DNA from: Variovorax paradoxus
GTDB taxonomy: Bacteria > Pseudomonadota > Gammaproteobacteria > Burkholderiales > Burkholderiaceae_C
DNA: 64,000 nt
Reading direction: 5' to 3'
NCBI RefSeq assembly: GCF_902712855.1
Contig: NZ_LR743507.1
Location: 5,525,873-5,589,872, forward strand
The position numbers and the translations under genes were made by a program. How positions within the stretch are numbered: the stretch's first letter is position 1; each line of letters opens with the position of its first letter. Shown here in pieces: positions 49,921 to 59,117 of this stretch. The notes beneath the pieces were generated by a model that had not been told where the DNA came from, searched no databases, and saw nothing but the letters and a program-made list of their open reading frames with translations.

Positions 49921-50928
49921 CTACTTGTAGTCGAGCGTGAAGGTGGCGGTGCCATCCGCGCGCCCCGGTGTCACCTTGTCGGCATTCTGGTAGTACCGCG
50001 CGGTGTAAGACAGCACGTAGTCGCCGTCCTTCGACGGCCCGATGCGCATGTTGTCTCCGAACTTGACCGGCAGGCTCTGCATGTCCACCACCTGGATGCC
50101 GACGCCGGTCGCAGTGCCGGTGCCGGCCTGCGTGATCCTCAGCACTCCCTGCTCGTTCGACGGGTCCGGCGCGGCATCCATGCGCAGATAGACGGTGTTC
50201 TGCGCGTTCTGTCCGGCCTTGCAGTTGAGCTTGATGTTGAACTTGCGGTCGCCCGTGGTCGAGCCCCTGCCTTTGAAGTTGCCCTGCGGCACCTTGCCGA
50301 ATTCCACCGATATGTTGCGCGAGCCCACGTCCACCGAGCAAGAAGGCGTGAGGATGGTGATGCCCTCGCCCAGCAGGTTCGTCGTGAGCACCGACCTGCC
50401 GTCTGCCAGGCTGTAGTACTGCGTGTAGGTGCCCTGCGACAGCGGACCGTTGCCTGTCACGGCCGCGATCTTGAACAGCTCCACCTGGAATCGCGAGTCC
50501 GCATTGAAGTCGCCGAAGTCGGCGGTGGTCGAGCGGTCGTGCGGGTAGTAGCTGACCTCGGTCGAGGTGAAATAGCGCGACAGCCGGATACCGACGCCAG
50601 GCACGTTGGTGGTGTAGACGCTGTTGTAGCCGGCAACAGGAGCGCCCTGCAGGATCACGCCCTTCACAAGGCCCCCGCCCGAGCAGGTCCATGGCTTGTT
50701 GGTGCTGCCGGCCAGTGACAGCGGGAAGAGCTGGCTCTTGATCAGGGCGCCGACCGCGGCATCGTTCGGAATGACGACCCGTCCCATTGCCATGTTGACA
50801 GTCTTCTCGACGTATCCCGGCGTCACATGGCACGCAGCCCGTGCGGCCTGCGCGCCGAGCAGCAGCGCGGCGATGGGGAGGGTGAGGCGCGCGATCTCCA
50901 TCGCGCGGGAAGGCTGGCTTCGGCTCAT
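49921..50928 (-). CDS. Fimbrial tip adhesin (chaperone-usher type)
   Basis: A 335-residue secreted protein. Signal peptide to about GAQAARA; a lectin-like N-terminal domain with cysteines (ACHVTPGYV, WTCSGGG); then a pilin domain of the FimA/F17 type beginning CSVDVGSRNISVEFGKV and ending in the donor-strand-acceptor pattern GTATFTLDYK. The two-domain layout is that of FimH-like tip adhesins. It starts overlapping the usher stop by four bases and is the last gene of the operon. Receptor unknown. Confidence 0.9.
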   Translation of the reverse strand: MSRSQPSRAMEIARLTLPIAALLLGAQAARAACHVTPGYVEKTVNMAMGRVVIPNDAAVGALIKSQLFPLSLAGSTNKPWTCSGGGLVKGVILQGAPVAGYNSVYTTNVPGVGIRLSRYFTSTEVSYYPHDRSTTADFGDFNADSRFQVELFKIAAVTGNGPLSQGTYTQYYSLADGRSVLTTNLLGEGITILTPSCSVDVGSRNISVEFGKVPQGNFKGRGSTTGDRKFNIKLNCKAGQNAQNTVYLRMDAAPDPSNEQGVLRITQAGTGTATGVGIQVVDMQSLPVKFGDNMRIGPSKDGDYVLSYTARYYQNADKVTPGRADGTATFTLDYK

Positions 50929-53597
50929 TCGGCTCCCTTGGGTCGGGCGCCTTCCGGCTCGATGGCGGCGCATTGGCCGTCGAGCTCGCGGATCGGCGGC
51001 GGGTTCTTTTCGTCGGGCAGGCTGTACGGCACGATGCAGCGGTCGGCCTGGCCTAGGCCCCAGCGCACGGTCAGCCGCCCACTGTTGCCCGCGCCGGTCA
51101 CGAAGGATTGACCGTCGGGGCCGACGATGCCGACCTCCTGGCCCGCCTCGTTCTCGATCTTCGAGCCCAGCGGCAGTGCGCGGCCCTTCCGGTCGGTGAG
51201 CACCATCAAAAGGCGGAAGCCCACCGAGGTCTCGAATTTCGCGACCACCACAGCGCCGCGGGTGGGCACGAGTTCGATGGCGGCGTTCTTCACTTCCACT
51301 GTGTCGCCGAGATCACCCGTGCGCAGCGCCAGCCGGTTCAGCCGGTACGGCGTGAGATTGGGAATGACGGCGTTGCCGGCACTGTCGGTCGACACACCGG
51401 CTTGCGATTCGAAGCCCACGCCCTGCGCCATCGGCGCCTGCACCAGCGCCACGGTCTCGCCCAGCGGCTGCGACAGGGTGATGCCGTCGCCATGGAACAG
51501 CACGCCGCCAGCCACGCCGAAGGTGCTCTGCCCGTAGCGGCGGCCCTGCGAATGCCCCACGTCCAGCCGGCCCGCCGACGACAGGTAGCTGGCGCTCGCG
51601 CTGCCGCTGCTGCCGCCGCCCTGGTTCGAGTCGCTGGCCGTCACGTTGTACGTCAGGCGGCTGTCGTCGAAGGCCGCGCCGTACACGCTGGCCTGCTGGC
51701 TGAGGCGACCCGCGCTGTTGCGGTTGACGGCGTACTGCGCACTCGCGCGGGTGTCGCCCAGGGGAATGGCCAGGGTGAACATCAACTGACGCACCGGCGT
51801 GCGGTTCAGACTGGTGCTGCGGTTGTAGTGGACGCTGTAGCCGAACCGCCCGTGGTTGCCCGAGTAGCCGACCTGCACCAGCCTGTCCTTCGCACTCGTG
51901 CCCCAATAGCTCTGCTGGCGGGCCGAGACGAAGACGCTGCCCCGGTCCTTGATCTGCTGCGAGACCTCGAAGCGGACCTCGTTGCGGCGGCTGTTGAAGG
52001 CTTCGAACGGCAGCAGGTCTTGCATATGCACCGCTTCCTGGAAGGTGCGAAAGCCGCTGGTCGAGTAGCGGTAGCCCGCCACGCGGAAGTTGGTGCCCGT
52101 CGAAAGCATCGCCTTGGAGTAGAGAAAGCGCAGCGACTGTCCGCTGAAGTCGCGCTCGCCGTTGAACGCGGTGCGGTCGGTCGTGCGCGCGGCAGAGAGG
52201 TCGACCGACACCGCGCCGAAGTCCTTCATGTTCTTGCCCATGCCCACCAGCACCGACTGGTAGGTATTGGCCGCCAGGACGCCACCGTAGAGCGTGAATT
52301 CCGCGCCCAGTCCGCGCGCCAGCGTCGCCTGTAGAAAGACGGGTTGCGCCAGCCTGGAGCGGCTGCCGCCTGTGTTGGCGCCCGCATGGGTGTTCCGGTA
52401 CTTGCCCACGGTGGCCGAGTAGCGCCACGCGCCTTCGCGCAGCAGCGTGGGGACCGCGGAGAAGGCCTGCGTGTACCGGGTCTCACGGCCGTCGGCCTCG
52501 GTGATGGTCACCTCGATGTCGCCGCTGGAGGCGGTCGGATAGAGATCGTCGATCACGAACGGGCCGGGCGCCACGAACGTGCTGTAGATCACGTACCCGT
52601 TCTGCCGCACCGTCACGCGCGCATTGGTCTGCGCCACGCCGCGCACCGTGGGCGCGTAGCCCTGCTGGCTGTCGGGCAGCATTGCGTCGTCGGACGCGAG
52701 CTGCGCGCCGCGAAACGGCACGCTGTCGAAGAAGTTGCCCGGCGTGTTGCCGTCGCCGATCAGGAGTTGCCCGCCGATCGCGGCGATGTTGCGCTGCGCA
52801 TAGGTGCTGACGCCCTCCCAGCGGCTCCGGCCGTCGATGCCGCGTTTGTAGGTGGAGAAATGAAGGAAGCGCCAGTCGTCGTGGTTGAAGCCGACGCGCA
52901 GGCCCGCGAAGAGCGTGTTGCGCTGCAAGGCCTTGGCCTCCGGCGCGAAGGGGTTGCCGTCGAACACGCTCTGCGGCGTGGCGAAGGGATTCACGTCCTT
53001 GCGGTACGTGTCGCCGCTGTAGCGGGCAAAGTTGAGCTGGTAGTCGAGCATGCCGGCGGTGATGCCCTTGTTCCACTTCTCGGGACCGACCGCGCCGCGC
53101 GCCGAGCGCTTCAGCGCCGCCTGCGGAATGCTGACATGGAGGCGCTGCTTGCCCGCGTCGTAGCTGTACCTGGCTTCGGGGCTGATTGCCGACAGGTCGA
53201 CGCAGGCGTCCTGCCCGAGGCTCGCGAGCGCCGGGAACACCGCCACGTTGACGCCCCAGTCGTCCAGCATGCCGCGAGCGATGCAGGCCTCGGCGTCGTT
53301 CTTGCCCTCCTTCTGGACGAAGCGGATCTCGGTCTGGCCGGTCGAGCGATCGTTCAGCGACACGTCGACCATGTGGCTGCCCGCCAGCACCCGGTTGCCG
53401 AAGGAAAAGAGCGAAAGGTCCGCGTGGGGCTGGTTGCCGCCGATGTTCAGGAAATCCTCGTTGAAGTCGGAGGCGGCGACATGTTGCTGCGCCGTCTGCT
53501 GCCGGGCGTGGCCGGCCGCGCACAGCGCGACCAGCAAAGACGCGCACAGCGTCGGCCGGAACTGCGCGCGAGCCACGGCGAACGGACGATGGCGCAT
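50925..53597 (-). CDS. Fimbrial outer-membrane usher
   Basis: An 890-residue usher. Signal peptide to about ARQQ, N-terminal chaperone-binding domain (FNEDFLNIGGNQPHADLSLF), a 24-strand barrel with plug domain, then C-terminal Ig-like domains with the conserved ALPLGSKIENEAGQEVGIVG and the final Cys pair region. The ATG at 53597 has GAGG at good distance; an alternative at 53624 has no ribosome site and overlaps the chaperone. Confidence 0.95.
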   Translation of the reverse strand: MRHRPFAVARAQFRPTLCASLLVALCAAGHARQQTAQQHVAASDFNEDFLNIGGNQPHADLSLFSFGNRVLAGSHMVDVSLNDRSTGQTEIRFVQKEGKNDAEACIARGMLDDWGVNVAVFPALASLGQDACVDLSAISPEARYSYDAGKQRLHVSIPQAALKRSARGAVGPEKWNKGITAGMLDYQLNFARYSGDTYRKDVNPFATPQSVFDGNPFAPEAKALQRNTLFAGLRVGFNHDDWRFLHFSTYKRGIDGRSRWEGVSTYAQRNIAAIGGQLLIGDGNTPGNFFDSVPFRGAQLASDDAMLPDSQQGYAPTVRGVAQTNARVTVRQNGYVIYSTFVAPGPFVIDDLYPTASSGDIEVTITEADGRETRYTQAFSAVPTLLREGAWRYSATVGKYRNTHAGANTGGSRSRLAQPVFLQATLARGLGAEFTLYGGVLAANTYQSVLVGMGKNMKDFGAVSVDLSAARTTDRTAFNGERDFSGQSLRFLYSKAMLSTGTNFRVAGYRYSTSGFRTFQEAVHMQDLLPFEAFNSRRNEVRFEVSQQIKDRGSVFVSARQQSYWGTSAKDRLVQVGYSGNHGRFGYSVHYNRSTSLNRTPVRQLMFTLAIPLGDTRASAQYAVNRNSAGRLSQQASVYGAAFDDSRLTYNVTASDSNQGGGSSGSASASYLSSAGRLDVGHSQGRRYGQSTFGVAGGVLFHGDGITLSQPLGETVALVQAPMAQGVGFESQAGVSTDSAGNAVIPNLTPYRLNRLALRTGDLGDTVEVKNAAIELVPTRGAVVVAKFETSVGFRLLMVLTDRKGRALPLGSKIENEAGQEVGIVGPDGQSFVTGAGNSGRLTVRWGLGQADRCIVPYSLPDEKNPPPIRELDGQCAAIEPEGARPKGAE

Positions 53598-53607
53598 GCC
53601 GATCGCC

Positions 53608-54387
53608 TCAGCGCGCAGCGCCATCGGCAGGCGGAGGAGGAACGATCTCGACCGTCACCGCCGCGGGCTCGGCGGCTGCTGGAACCCGCACGCGCTCCTG
53701 GGGCGTCTCGCCGCCGTAGTCGTTGAGCGTGGTGTAGCCGACCTGAACCGCCTGCGGCGCCTTCATCTCGCTCAGCGGGTAGGCGCTCTCGCCGAAGGCG
53801 GGGATCATGTCTGCATTGATGAGCTGCTGGCCGTCGTTGACGTTCAGCGCGGTGAAGGTCACGTGATAGGCCGTGGGGTTGGCGATGCGCAGCACAGCGC
53901 CCTTGCCTTGCGCGCCGGCGCTCACCGCCCACTTGAGCCTGGCGCGCGATTCATCTGGCTTGCCTTGCAGTCCCGAAGGCCGGTAGAAAACCTTGATGCG
54001 GCTGCGCACCGCGATCTGCAGCACGTTCTCCTCCTTCGACCTCTCGGGAATCTCCTTGACGTTGAGCCAGAACACCGATTCACGGTCCGCCGGCAGGTCG
54101 CCGGCCGTGCGCATGATGCGAAGGATGTTCTCCATGCCCGGGTCGAGCCGCGACAACGGCGGCGTGACCAGCAGCGGGGTCTTGTTCTGCCCTTCGCCGG
54201 CATCGATCCAGGCTTGGACCACGTAGGGCGAGACGCCGGTGTTCTTCACCGGAATGGAGGCTTCGCGGTCCTTTTCGCCGAGGATCACGCGGGTGCCGCC
54301 GAGCATCACGCCCGCGCCGGCAGGCCACTGCAGTGCCAGCGTCAGCAGGATGGCGATGGCCCATCGGAAGCGGGTGTTGGTGCACAT
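53608..54387 (-). CDS. Periplasmic fimbrial chaperone (PapD-like)
   Basis: A 259-residue two-Ig-domain chaperone. Signal peptide near WPAGAGV; conserved G1-strand core (ENVLQIAVRSRIKVFYRPSG) and the Arg/Lys pocket expected for binding subunit C-termini. It is longer by 15-20 residues at the C-terminus (Ala/Pro-rich) than FimC. The 10-base gap to the usher start keeps them in one operon. Confidence 0.93.
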   Translation of the reverse strand: MCTNTRFRWAIAILLTLALQWPAGAGVMLGGTRVILGEKDREASIPVKNTGVSPYVVQAWIDAGEGQNKTPLLVTPPLSRLDPGMENILRIMRTAGDLPADRESVFWLNVKEIPERSKEENVLQIAVRSRIKVFYRPSGLQGKPDESRARLKWAVSAGAQGKGAVLRIANPTAYHVTFTALNVNDGQQLINADMIPAFGESAYPLSEMKAPQAVQVGYTTLNDYGGETPQERVRVPAAAEPAAVTVEIVPPPPADGAAR

Positions 54388-54586
54388 AGAAAAAGAAGTC
54401 CTCGCCCGGGGCGAAACGCGTGAAGACGCGTACCCCGGCACGGCAGCGCGTGGGGGTGCGCCGGCGGAAAAATTCGGGAGCGAAGGAAGGCGGGCGCAGG
54501 CGGAATGTGGTCCGGACGCGGCGCCTGGCATCGGCGGCATCGTCGGGCCGCGCGAAGCGTCGGGCCGAGATGCCGCGCGAAGCTGC

Positions 54587-55144
54587 TTACTTGTAGGCGA
54601 CGGTGAACTGCGCGACCGAGTTGGCCGGACCCGGCGTCACTGTCGTCCTGGTGGCGACGTAGGCCGCCTGGAAGTTCAGCGAGTTGTCGCCGAGGCCCAG
54701 CACGTATTCACCCGATGCCGAACCCAGCGGGATCTTGGTGCCGGCGGAATCGCCGATTTCGATGGCAACGCCCGAGGCCGCGCCCACGCTCACCTGGCCG
54801 GCATTGGCGACGCGAAGGCTCGTCGCGTCGTCGGAGTCGGCGGTGCCGGAGAAGGTCACGATCGCGCCCTTGGCGCTCGCACCGCAGCCAAGCAGGTCGA
54901 TCTTGAACTTGGCGGGGGTGGCCTTCTTGCCGGGCACCGCCGTGCCGGCAGTGGAGCCGTCGAAAGTCGTCCTCGAGACCTTGCCCAGGGGCACGACCAT
55001 GTTCTGGCTGGTGGCGGAAATCGAGCAGGGCGCGTCGACGATCTCGCCGGTGAAATTGATGGTGCCGTCGGCGGCAAAAGCACTTTGGGACAGCGCGCCT
55101 GCGGCGGCCAGAATTGCGAGCCGGGCAACTACAAACTTCTTCAT
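54587..55144 (-). CDS. Major fimbrial subunit (type 1 pilin-like)
   Basis: A 185-residue pilin with signal peptide ending SAFA. The mature part begins ADGTINFTGEIVDAPC and has a cysteine pair about 45 residues apart (APCSIS ... DLLGCG). The C-terminus ends SVAQFTVAYK, alternating residues plus penultimate Tyr that fits donor-strand exchange. First gene of the operon; a 199-base gap before the chaperone gives room for regulated expression differences. No strong terminator was found there. Confidence 0.93.
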   Translation of the reverse strand: MKKFVVARLAILAAAGALSQSAFAADGTINFTGEIVDAPCSISATSQNMVVPLGKVSRTTFDGSTAGTAVPGKKATPAKFKIDLLGCGASAKGAIVTFSGTADSDDATSLRVANAGQVSVGAASGVAIEIGDSAGTKIPLGSASGEYVLGLGDNSLNFQAAYVATRTTVTPGPANSVAQFTVAYK

Positions 55145-55247
55145 TTCTTGCGTTCTCTGGGTTGATGTACAGAATGACGGCCTGCTGTTTCAAGGCAGGC
55201 GCGCAGTCTATGCACCCAATGACGCAAGATGACGACCTGTTGCCGTC

Positions 55248-55307
55248 AATTAACCGTAGTTGACATTAGCGCTCAAAGAAGCGTGAAATTAACACGCAAG
55301 TTGACAT
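55248..55307 (-). promoter_or_regulatory. Promoter and paired direct repeats before the fimbrial operon
   Basis: A minus-strand promoter fits -35 TTGAGC (55271-55276) and -10 TTAATT (55248-55253) with 17-base spacing, ending about 100 bases before the pilin ATG. Two similar boxes, read on the plus strand as AATTAAC-N5-TTGACAT (55248-55266) and AATTAAC-N7-TTGACAT (55287-55307), cover the -10 and lie just upstream of the -35. The stretch is A/T-rich against its surroundings. Regulator unknown. Confidence 0.5.
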
Positions 55308-55311
55308 GCCG

Positions 55312-56358
55312 TCACGCCGTTTCAGCCACCTGCAACACCAGCTTGCCGAAGTTCTCGCCCGCGAAGAGCTTGTTGAGCGACTCGGGGAAGGTGTCCAGGC
55401 CCTTGACCACGTCCTCCTTGCTCTTCATGCGGCCGTCCTTCAGATAGCCGGCCATCTCCGCGATGGCGATGTGGTACCTGTCGGCGTAGTCGAACACCAC
55501 GATGCCTTCCATGCGTGCGCGGTTCACCAGCAGGCTCAGGTAGTTGCGCGGGCCGGCGGCAGGCATGCTGTTGGCGTTGTTGTACTGGCTGATGGCGCCG
55601 CAGATGATGATGCGAGCCTTGCGCGCCAGCTTGGCCAGGACGTGGTCGAGGATCTCGCCGCCGACGTTGTCGAAGTACACGTCCACGCCCTTCGGGCAGT
55701 GCTCCTTCAGGCCCGCGCGCACCGCGCCTTCGCCCGACTTGTAGTCGATGCAGGCGTCGAAGCCCAGCTCCTTCACCACCCAGTCGCACTTGGCGGCGCC
55801 GCCGGCGATGCCGACCACGCGGCAGCCCTTGATCTTCGCGAGCTGCCCCACCGTCTGCCCCACGGCGCCCGCCGCGCCGGACACCACCACCGTTTCGCCC
55901 GGCTTGGGCTGGCCCACGTCCATCAGGCCGAAGTAGCCGGTCATGCCAGGCATGCCGAGCACGTTGAGCCACTGGCCGATGGTGCCGACGCTCAGGTCGA
56001 CCTTCACCAGGCCGTTGCGCTTCAGGTCTTCCTGCGCAACGAGGATGTATTCCTGCACGCCGAGCGTGCCGTAGACCGTGTCGCCCACGGCGAACTTGGG
56101 GTTCTTCGAGGCGACCACGCGGCCGATGCCGCCGGCGCGCATCACTTCGTCGATGCCCACGGGAGGGATGTAGCTCTTGGCGTCGTTGAGCCAGCCGCGC
56201 ATGGCGGGGTCGAGCGACAGCGACAGCGTCTTGACCAGCACACCGCCTTCGGCAGGCTCGCCGACGGGCTCCGTGGTGAACTTCCAGTTCTCGCGCGTGG
56301 CGGTGCCCTCGGGGCGCTTGGCGAGGCGGACCTGGTGGTTGGTGATCGAACTGCTCAC
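55312..56358 (-). CDS. NADP-dependent oxidoreductase (curcumin/alkenal reductase family)
   Basis: A 348-residue zinc-independent medium-chain reductase. GTG start at 56358 with AAGGAG about eight bases before. The family motif LSLDPAMRGWLND and nucleotide-binding VVVSGAAGAVGQTVGQ are clear, with IICGAISQYNN towards the end. Such enzymes reduce alpha,beta-unsaturated carbonyls or curcumin using NADPH. Stands between fimbrial operon and a two-component pair; no shared job is evident. Confidence 0.93.
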   Translation of the reverse strand: MSSSITNHQVRLAKRPEGTATRENWKFTTEPVGEPAEGGVLVKTLSLSLDPAMRGWLNDAKSYIPPVGIDEVMRAGGIGRVVASKNPKFAVGDTVYGTLGVQEYILVAQEDLKRNGLVKVDLSVGTIGQWLNVLGMPGMTGYFGLMDVGQPKPGETVVVSGAAGAVGQTVGQLAKIKGCRVVGIAGGAAKCDWVVKELGFDACIDYKSGEGAVRAGLKEHCPKGVDVYFDNVGGEILDHVLAKLARKARIIICGAISQYNNANSMPAAGPRNYLSLLVNRARMEGIVVFDYADRYHIAIAEMAGYLKDGRMKSKEDVVKGLDTFPESLNKLFAGENFGKLVLQVAETA

Positions 56359-56474
56359 GGTGTTGTCTCCTTGACCTTGGATGCCGGAACGTGCCGGCTG
56401 GCACGGAGGCGCATCGTAGCCGCGGGCCGCGGCCCGGCTGGTAGCGCAGGCGACAGCGCGGCCAGCGGGCGCTA

Positions 56475-56550
56475 GGGGCCGCGGGCGGCCAGTGGATGCG
56501 AAGGACCGCGAGCGGCCAGTGGATGCATGGGGCCGCAAGCGGCCCCATGG
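56475..56550. repeat. Three short tandem repeats ending in a perfect hairpin
   Basis: Two ~26-base units ending CGGCCAGTGGATGC (56475-56499, 56501-56526) and a third that changes into CATGGGGCCGC-AA-GCGGCCCCATG (56526-56549), 11-base perfect arms. It sits just past the kinase stop on the minus strand and could end or protect that transcript, though it has no U-tract. Confidence 0.65.
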
Positions 56551-56551
56551 C

Positions 56552-57973
56552 TCAAGCCAGCCGCACGATGATCTGCAGCCCGGGCCCGGCGTTGCGCACC
56601 GTCAGCTCGCCGCCGTGCGCCTCGGCGATCAGCCGGCACAGGTACATGCCCAGGCCGACGCCGCCGGTGGCGCGCGCGCGGGCGCCGTCCGTGCGGTAGA
56701 AGGGCTCGGTGAGCCGCTCGAGCTGCTCCTCGTCCACGCCGGGGCCATGGTCGCGCACCTCGATCTCCACGCCCTGCCGCGTGCCGTCGAGCACCGCGCG
56801 CAGCGACACGCAGGGCGGGCGCGGCGCGTCGGCGCTGTAGCGCAGCGCGTTGTCGAGCAGGTTGCGCACCAGCAGGCGGATGCGCATGCGGTCGACGCCG
56901 TGCGGCGGCAGGCCTTCGGCCAGGTCGAGGTGCACCTGCCCGGCGCCGGGCATCTCGGCCACGATCTCACGCACCAGCGCCGCCAGGTCGACCGGTTCGC
57001 GCATCAGCGCCACATGCGGGCTCGCGAGGCGTTCGCTTTCGAGCAGGTCGCTGATGAGGTCGCGCATCTCGTTCAGGTCGCGCAGCAGCGCCTCGCGCTC
57101 GGCCTGGCCGTCGGGCGTGGCCGGCAGCAGTTCGGCGTTGAGCCGCGCGCGCGTGAGCGGAGAGCGCAGTTCGTGGCTCAGCGCCAGCAGCAGGCCGCGC
57201 TTGGCGTCGAGCATGGCCTGGATGTCGTCGGCCATGGTGTTGATGCGTTGCGCGAGGTCGCCCAGGTCGTCGTTGCGGCGCACGGGAATCGGCTGCGTGA
57301 ACTCGCCGCGACCGAAGCGCTGCGCGCCTTCGCGGATGTCGATCAGCGGCCGAAGCAGCCGGCTTACGTAGGCATAGGCCAGCAGCACGCACGACAGCAG
57401 CAGGCCGAGCGTCGCCCAGCCGATGATGCGCGGCGCGAGCTGCCACAGCTTGGGCGCCCAGCCGAAGATGACCCGGTGCCCGTCGGCCGTGCTGCGGATG
57501 AACCACTTGTCGCCCCCGAACACGTCGTCGCGGTCGTGCATCCAGCCGCCGGGGCCGTTGGCGCCGCCGGGGTTGGAGTCCCAGTTCACCGTGGGGCCGA
57601 CGATGCGGATGGTGATGGGCAACCGCGCCACCAGCGCCTGCGCGCGCGACACGTCGGGCGGCGTGCCGATCTCTGCGACCAGCCGGTCGGTGTAGTCGGT
57701 GAGCATGGGCTTGGCGGCCTCGGCCCAGCCGGTGGAGAACGACTTCTTCATGCCGCCCATGAACACCGCCGCCATCACCAGCGCGAGCATCACGAACATC
57801 AGCACCAGCCGCACGCGAAGCGAGCGCCGCCACCGGCGCTTGCCCTGCACCTTCTCGTTCCAGCGGGCATGCCACTGGGTGCGCCATTCCTCGCGCGAGA
57901 TGTCCTCGTGGCACGCAAGGCGCCGCCGCATCTCGCGCATCGCCGCGCGATGCTCCTTGCGATCGAAGCTCAT
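56552..57973 (-). CDS. Sensor histidine kinase (CpxA-like)
   Basis: A 473-residue kinase. A long cytoplasmic N-terminus of about 50 charged residues precedes TM1 (LVLMFVMLALVMAAVFMGG), then a periplasmic sensor, TM2, HAMP, H-box S-H-E-L-R-S-P, N-box NLLDNALRYSADAP and G-box GVGLGMYLCRLI. Overlaps the regulator stop by four bases. Likely envelope-stress sensing, from its Spy-like neighbour. Confidence 0.92.
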   Translation of the reverse strand: MSFDRKEHRAAMREMRRRLACHEDISREEWRTQWHARWNEKVQGKRRWRRSLRVRLVLMFVMLALVMAAVFMGGMKKSFSTGWAEAAKPMLTDYTDRLVAEIGTPPDVSRAQALVARLPITIRIVGPTVNWDSNPGGANGPGGWMHDRDDVFGGDKWFIRSTADGHRVIFGWAPKLWQLAPRIIGWATLGLLLSCVLLAYAYVSRLLRPLIDIREGAQRFGRGEFTQPIPVRRNDDLGDLAQRINTMADDIQAMLDAKRGLLLALSHELRSPLTRARLNAELLPATPDGQAEREALLRDLNEMRDLISDLLESERLASPHVALMREPVDLAALVREIVAEMPGAGQVHLDLAEGLPPHGVDRMRIRLLVRNLLDNALRYSADAPRPPCVSLRAVLDGTRQGVEIEVRDHGPGVDEEQLERLTEPFYRTDGARARATGGVGLGMYLCRLIAEAHGGELTVRNAGPGLQIIVRLA

Positions 57974-58665
57974 GCGGGTTCGCTGCGTGCCACGGCCAAT
58001 GCGTAGCCCGCATTGCGCAGCGTCTTGATGCAGTCCAGCGGCTCCAGCTTCTTGCGCAGGCGGCTCACGACGATGTCGACGGCGCGCGTGTAGAGCTCGG
58101 CCTCGTGGCCGCGCAGCCGGTTGAGGATGTCGTCGCGGCTGAAGACCTTGCCGGGCTCGCCCGCCAGCAGCGCCAGCAGTTCGAACTCGGTGCCTGTGAG
58201 CTCCACGCGCTCGCCGTGGCGCAGCACCTGGCGACGGTCGAGGTCGATCGACAGGCCGTCGAACACACGCTGCTGGCTGCTCGCCACGGCAGCCGCAGGC
58301 ACACTGCGCTGCCGGCGCAGGATGGTCTGCACGCGCGCCACCAGTTCGCGCGGCTCGAAGGGCTTGGGCACGTAGTCGTCGGCGCCAAGCTCCAGCCCGA
58401 CCACGCGGTCCATGACTTCGCCGCGCGCGGTGAGCATCACGATGGGGATGTCGCTGTCCTTGCGGATCTCGCGGCACAGCGCGAAGCCGTCCATCTCGGG
58501 CAGCATCACGTCGAGGATCGCCGCGTCGTAGGAGCCCTCGCGCAGCTTGGCGAGGCCTTCGCTTGGACGCACCGCGCTGTCGAGCGTGCAGCCGAAGCGG
58601 GCGAAGTAGGTGGTCAGCGGCGCGGCGAGATGTTCGTCGTCGTCGATCAGCAGGATGCGCGGCAT
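57970..58665 (-). CDS. OmpR-family response regulator (CpxR-like)
   Basis: A 231-residue regulator: receiver IDDDEHLAAPL, phospho-acceptor AILDVMLPEMDG, lysine in PKPFEPREL; winged helix TGTEFELLALLAGEPGKVF ... AVDIVVSRLRKKLEP. The ATG at 58665 has normal length for the family; upstream frame is non-coding. Its partner kinase follows directly. Confidence 0.94.
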   Translation of the reverse strand: MPRILLIDDDEHLAAPLTTYFARFGCTLDSAVRPSEGLAKLREGSYDAAILDVMLPEMDGFALCREIRKDSDIPIVMLTARGEVMDRVVGLELGADDYVPKPFEPRELVARVQTILRRQRSVPAAAVASSQQRVFDGLSIDLDRRQVLRHGERVELTGTEFELLALLAGEPGKVFSRDDILNRLRGHEAELYTRAVDIVVSRLRKKLEPLDCIKTLRNAGYALAVARSEPA

Positions 58666-58715
58666 GGCGGGATTGTGCCTCCTGGCAAGGAAATGGCGGA
58701 TGACTTCGCTGACCA

Positions 58716-59117
58716 TCAGACCTGCCGGCATCGCACCGCCCAGGTCAGACCCGTCGCCAGGAGCGACAGCAGCAACGCGTGATAGATCACGTCGGGGACG
58801 GTGCGCGGGCCGATGCCCGCGATGATGGTGCCCAACCCGACGAGCGTGCCCAGCAGCGCAAAGCCCTGGCCGAAGATGGCGGCGCGGCGCGCGTCGCCGG
58901 GGCGCAGCCAGGTCTCGACCGTGGCGAGCACCAGCACCGTGGCAATCACCGATTCGGCCACGCGGGCGTGCAGATGCGCGTGGCCGAGCACGATGCGCCC
59001 GGCGTGCACCGCCGATGCCATGCCGAGCGAGAGCGCTTCGGCGAGCATCCAGGCGCGTGCAATGCGGGCGTTGCGCGCCACCCGCGTGTCGGGCAACCGG
59101 TCCGTGCCGTTCACCAT
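58716..59117 (-). CDS. Small integral membrane protein, unknown family
   Basis: A 133-residue protein with about four hydrophobic spans (AESVIATVLVLATVETWL; FGQGFALLGTLVGLGTIIAG; DVIYHALLLSLLATGLTW). No family recognised with confidence. It overlaps the stop of the DUF4260 gene by seven bases, so the two are probably co-translated. Confidence 0.75.
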   Translation of the reverse strand: MVNGTDRLPDTRVARNARIARAWMLAEALSLGMASAVHAGRIVLGHAHLHARVAESVIATVLVLATVETWLRPGDARRAAIFGQGFALLGTLVGLGTIIAGIGPRTVPDVIYHALLLSLLATGLTWAVRCRQV

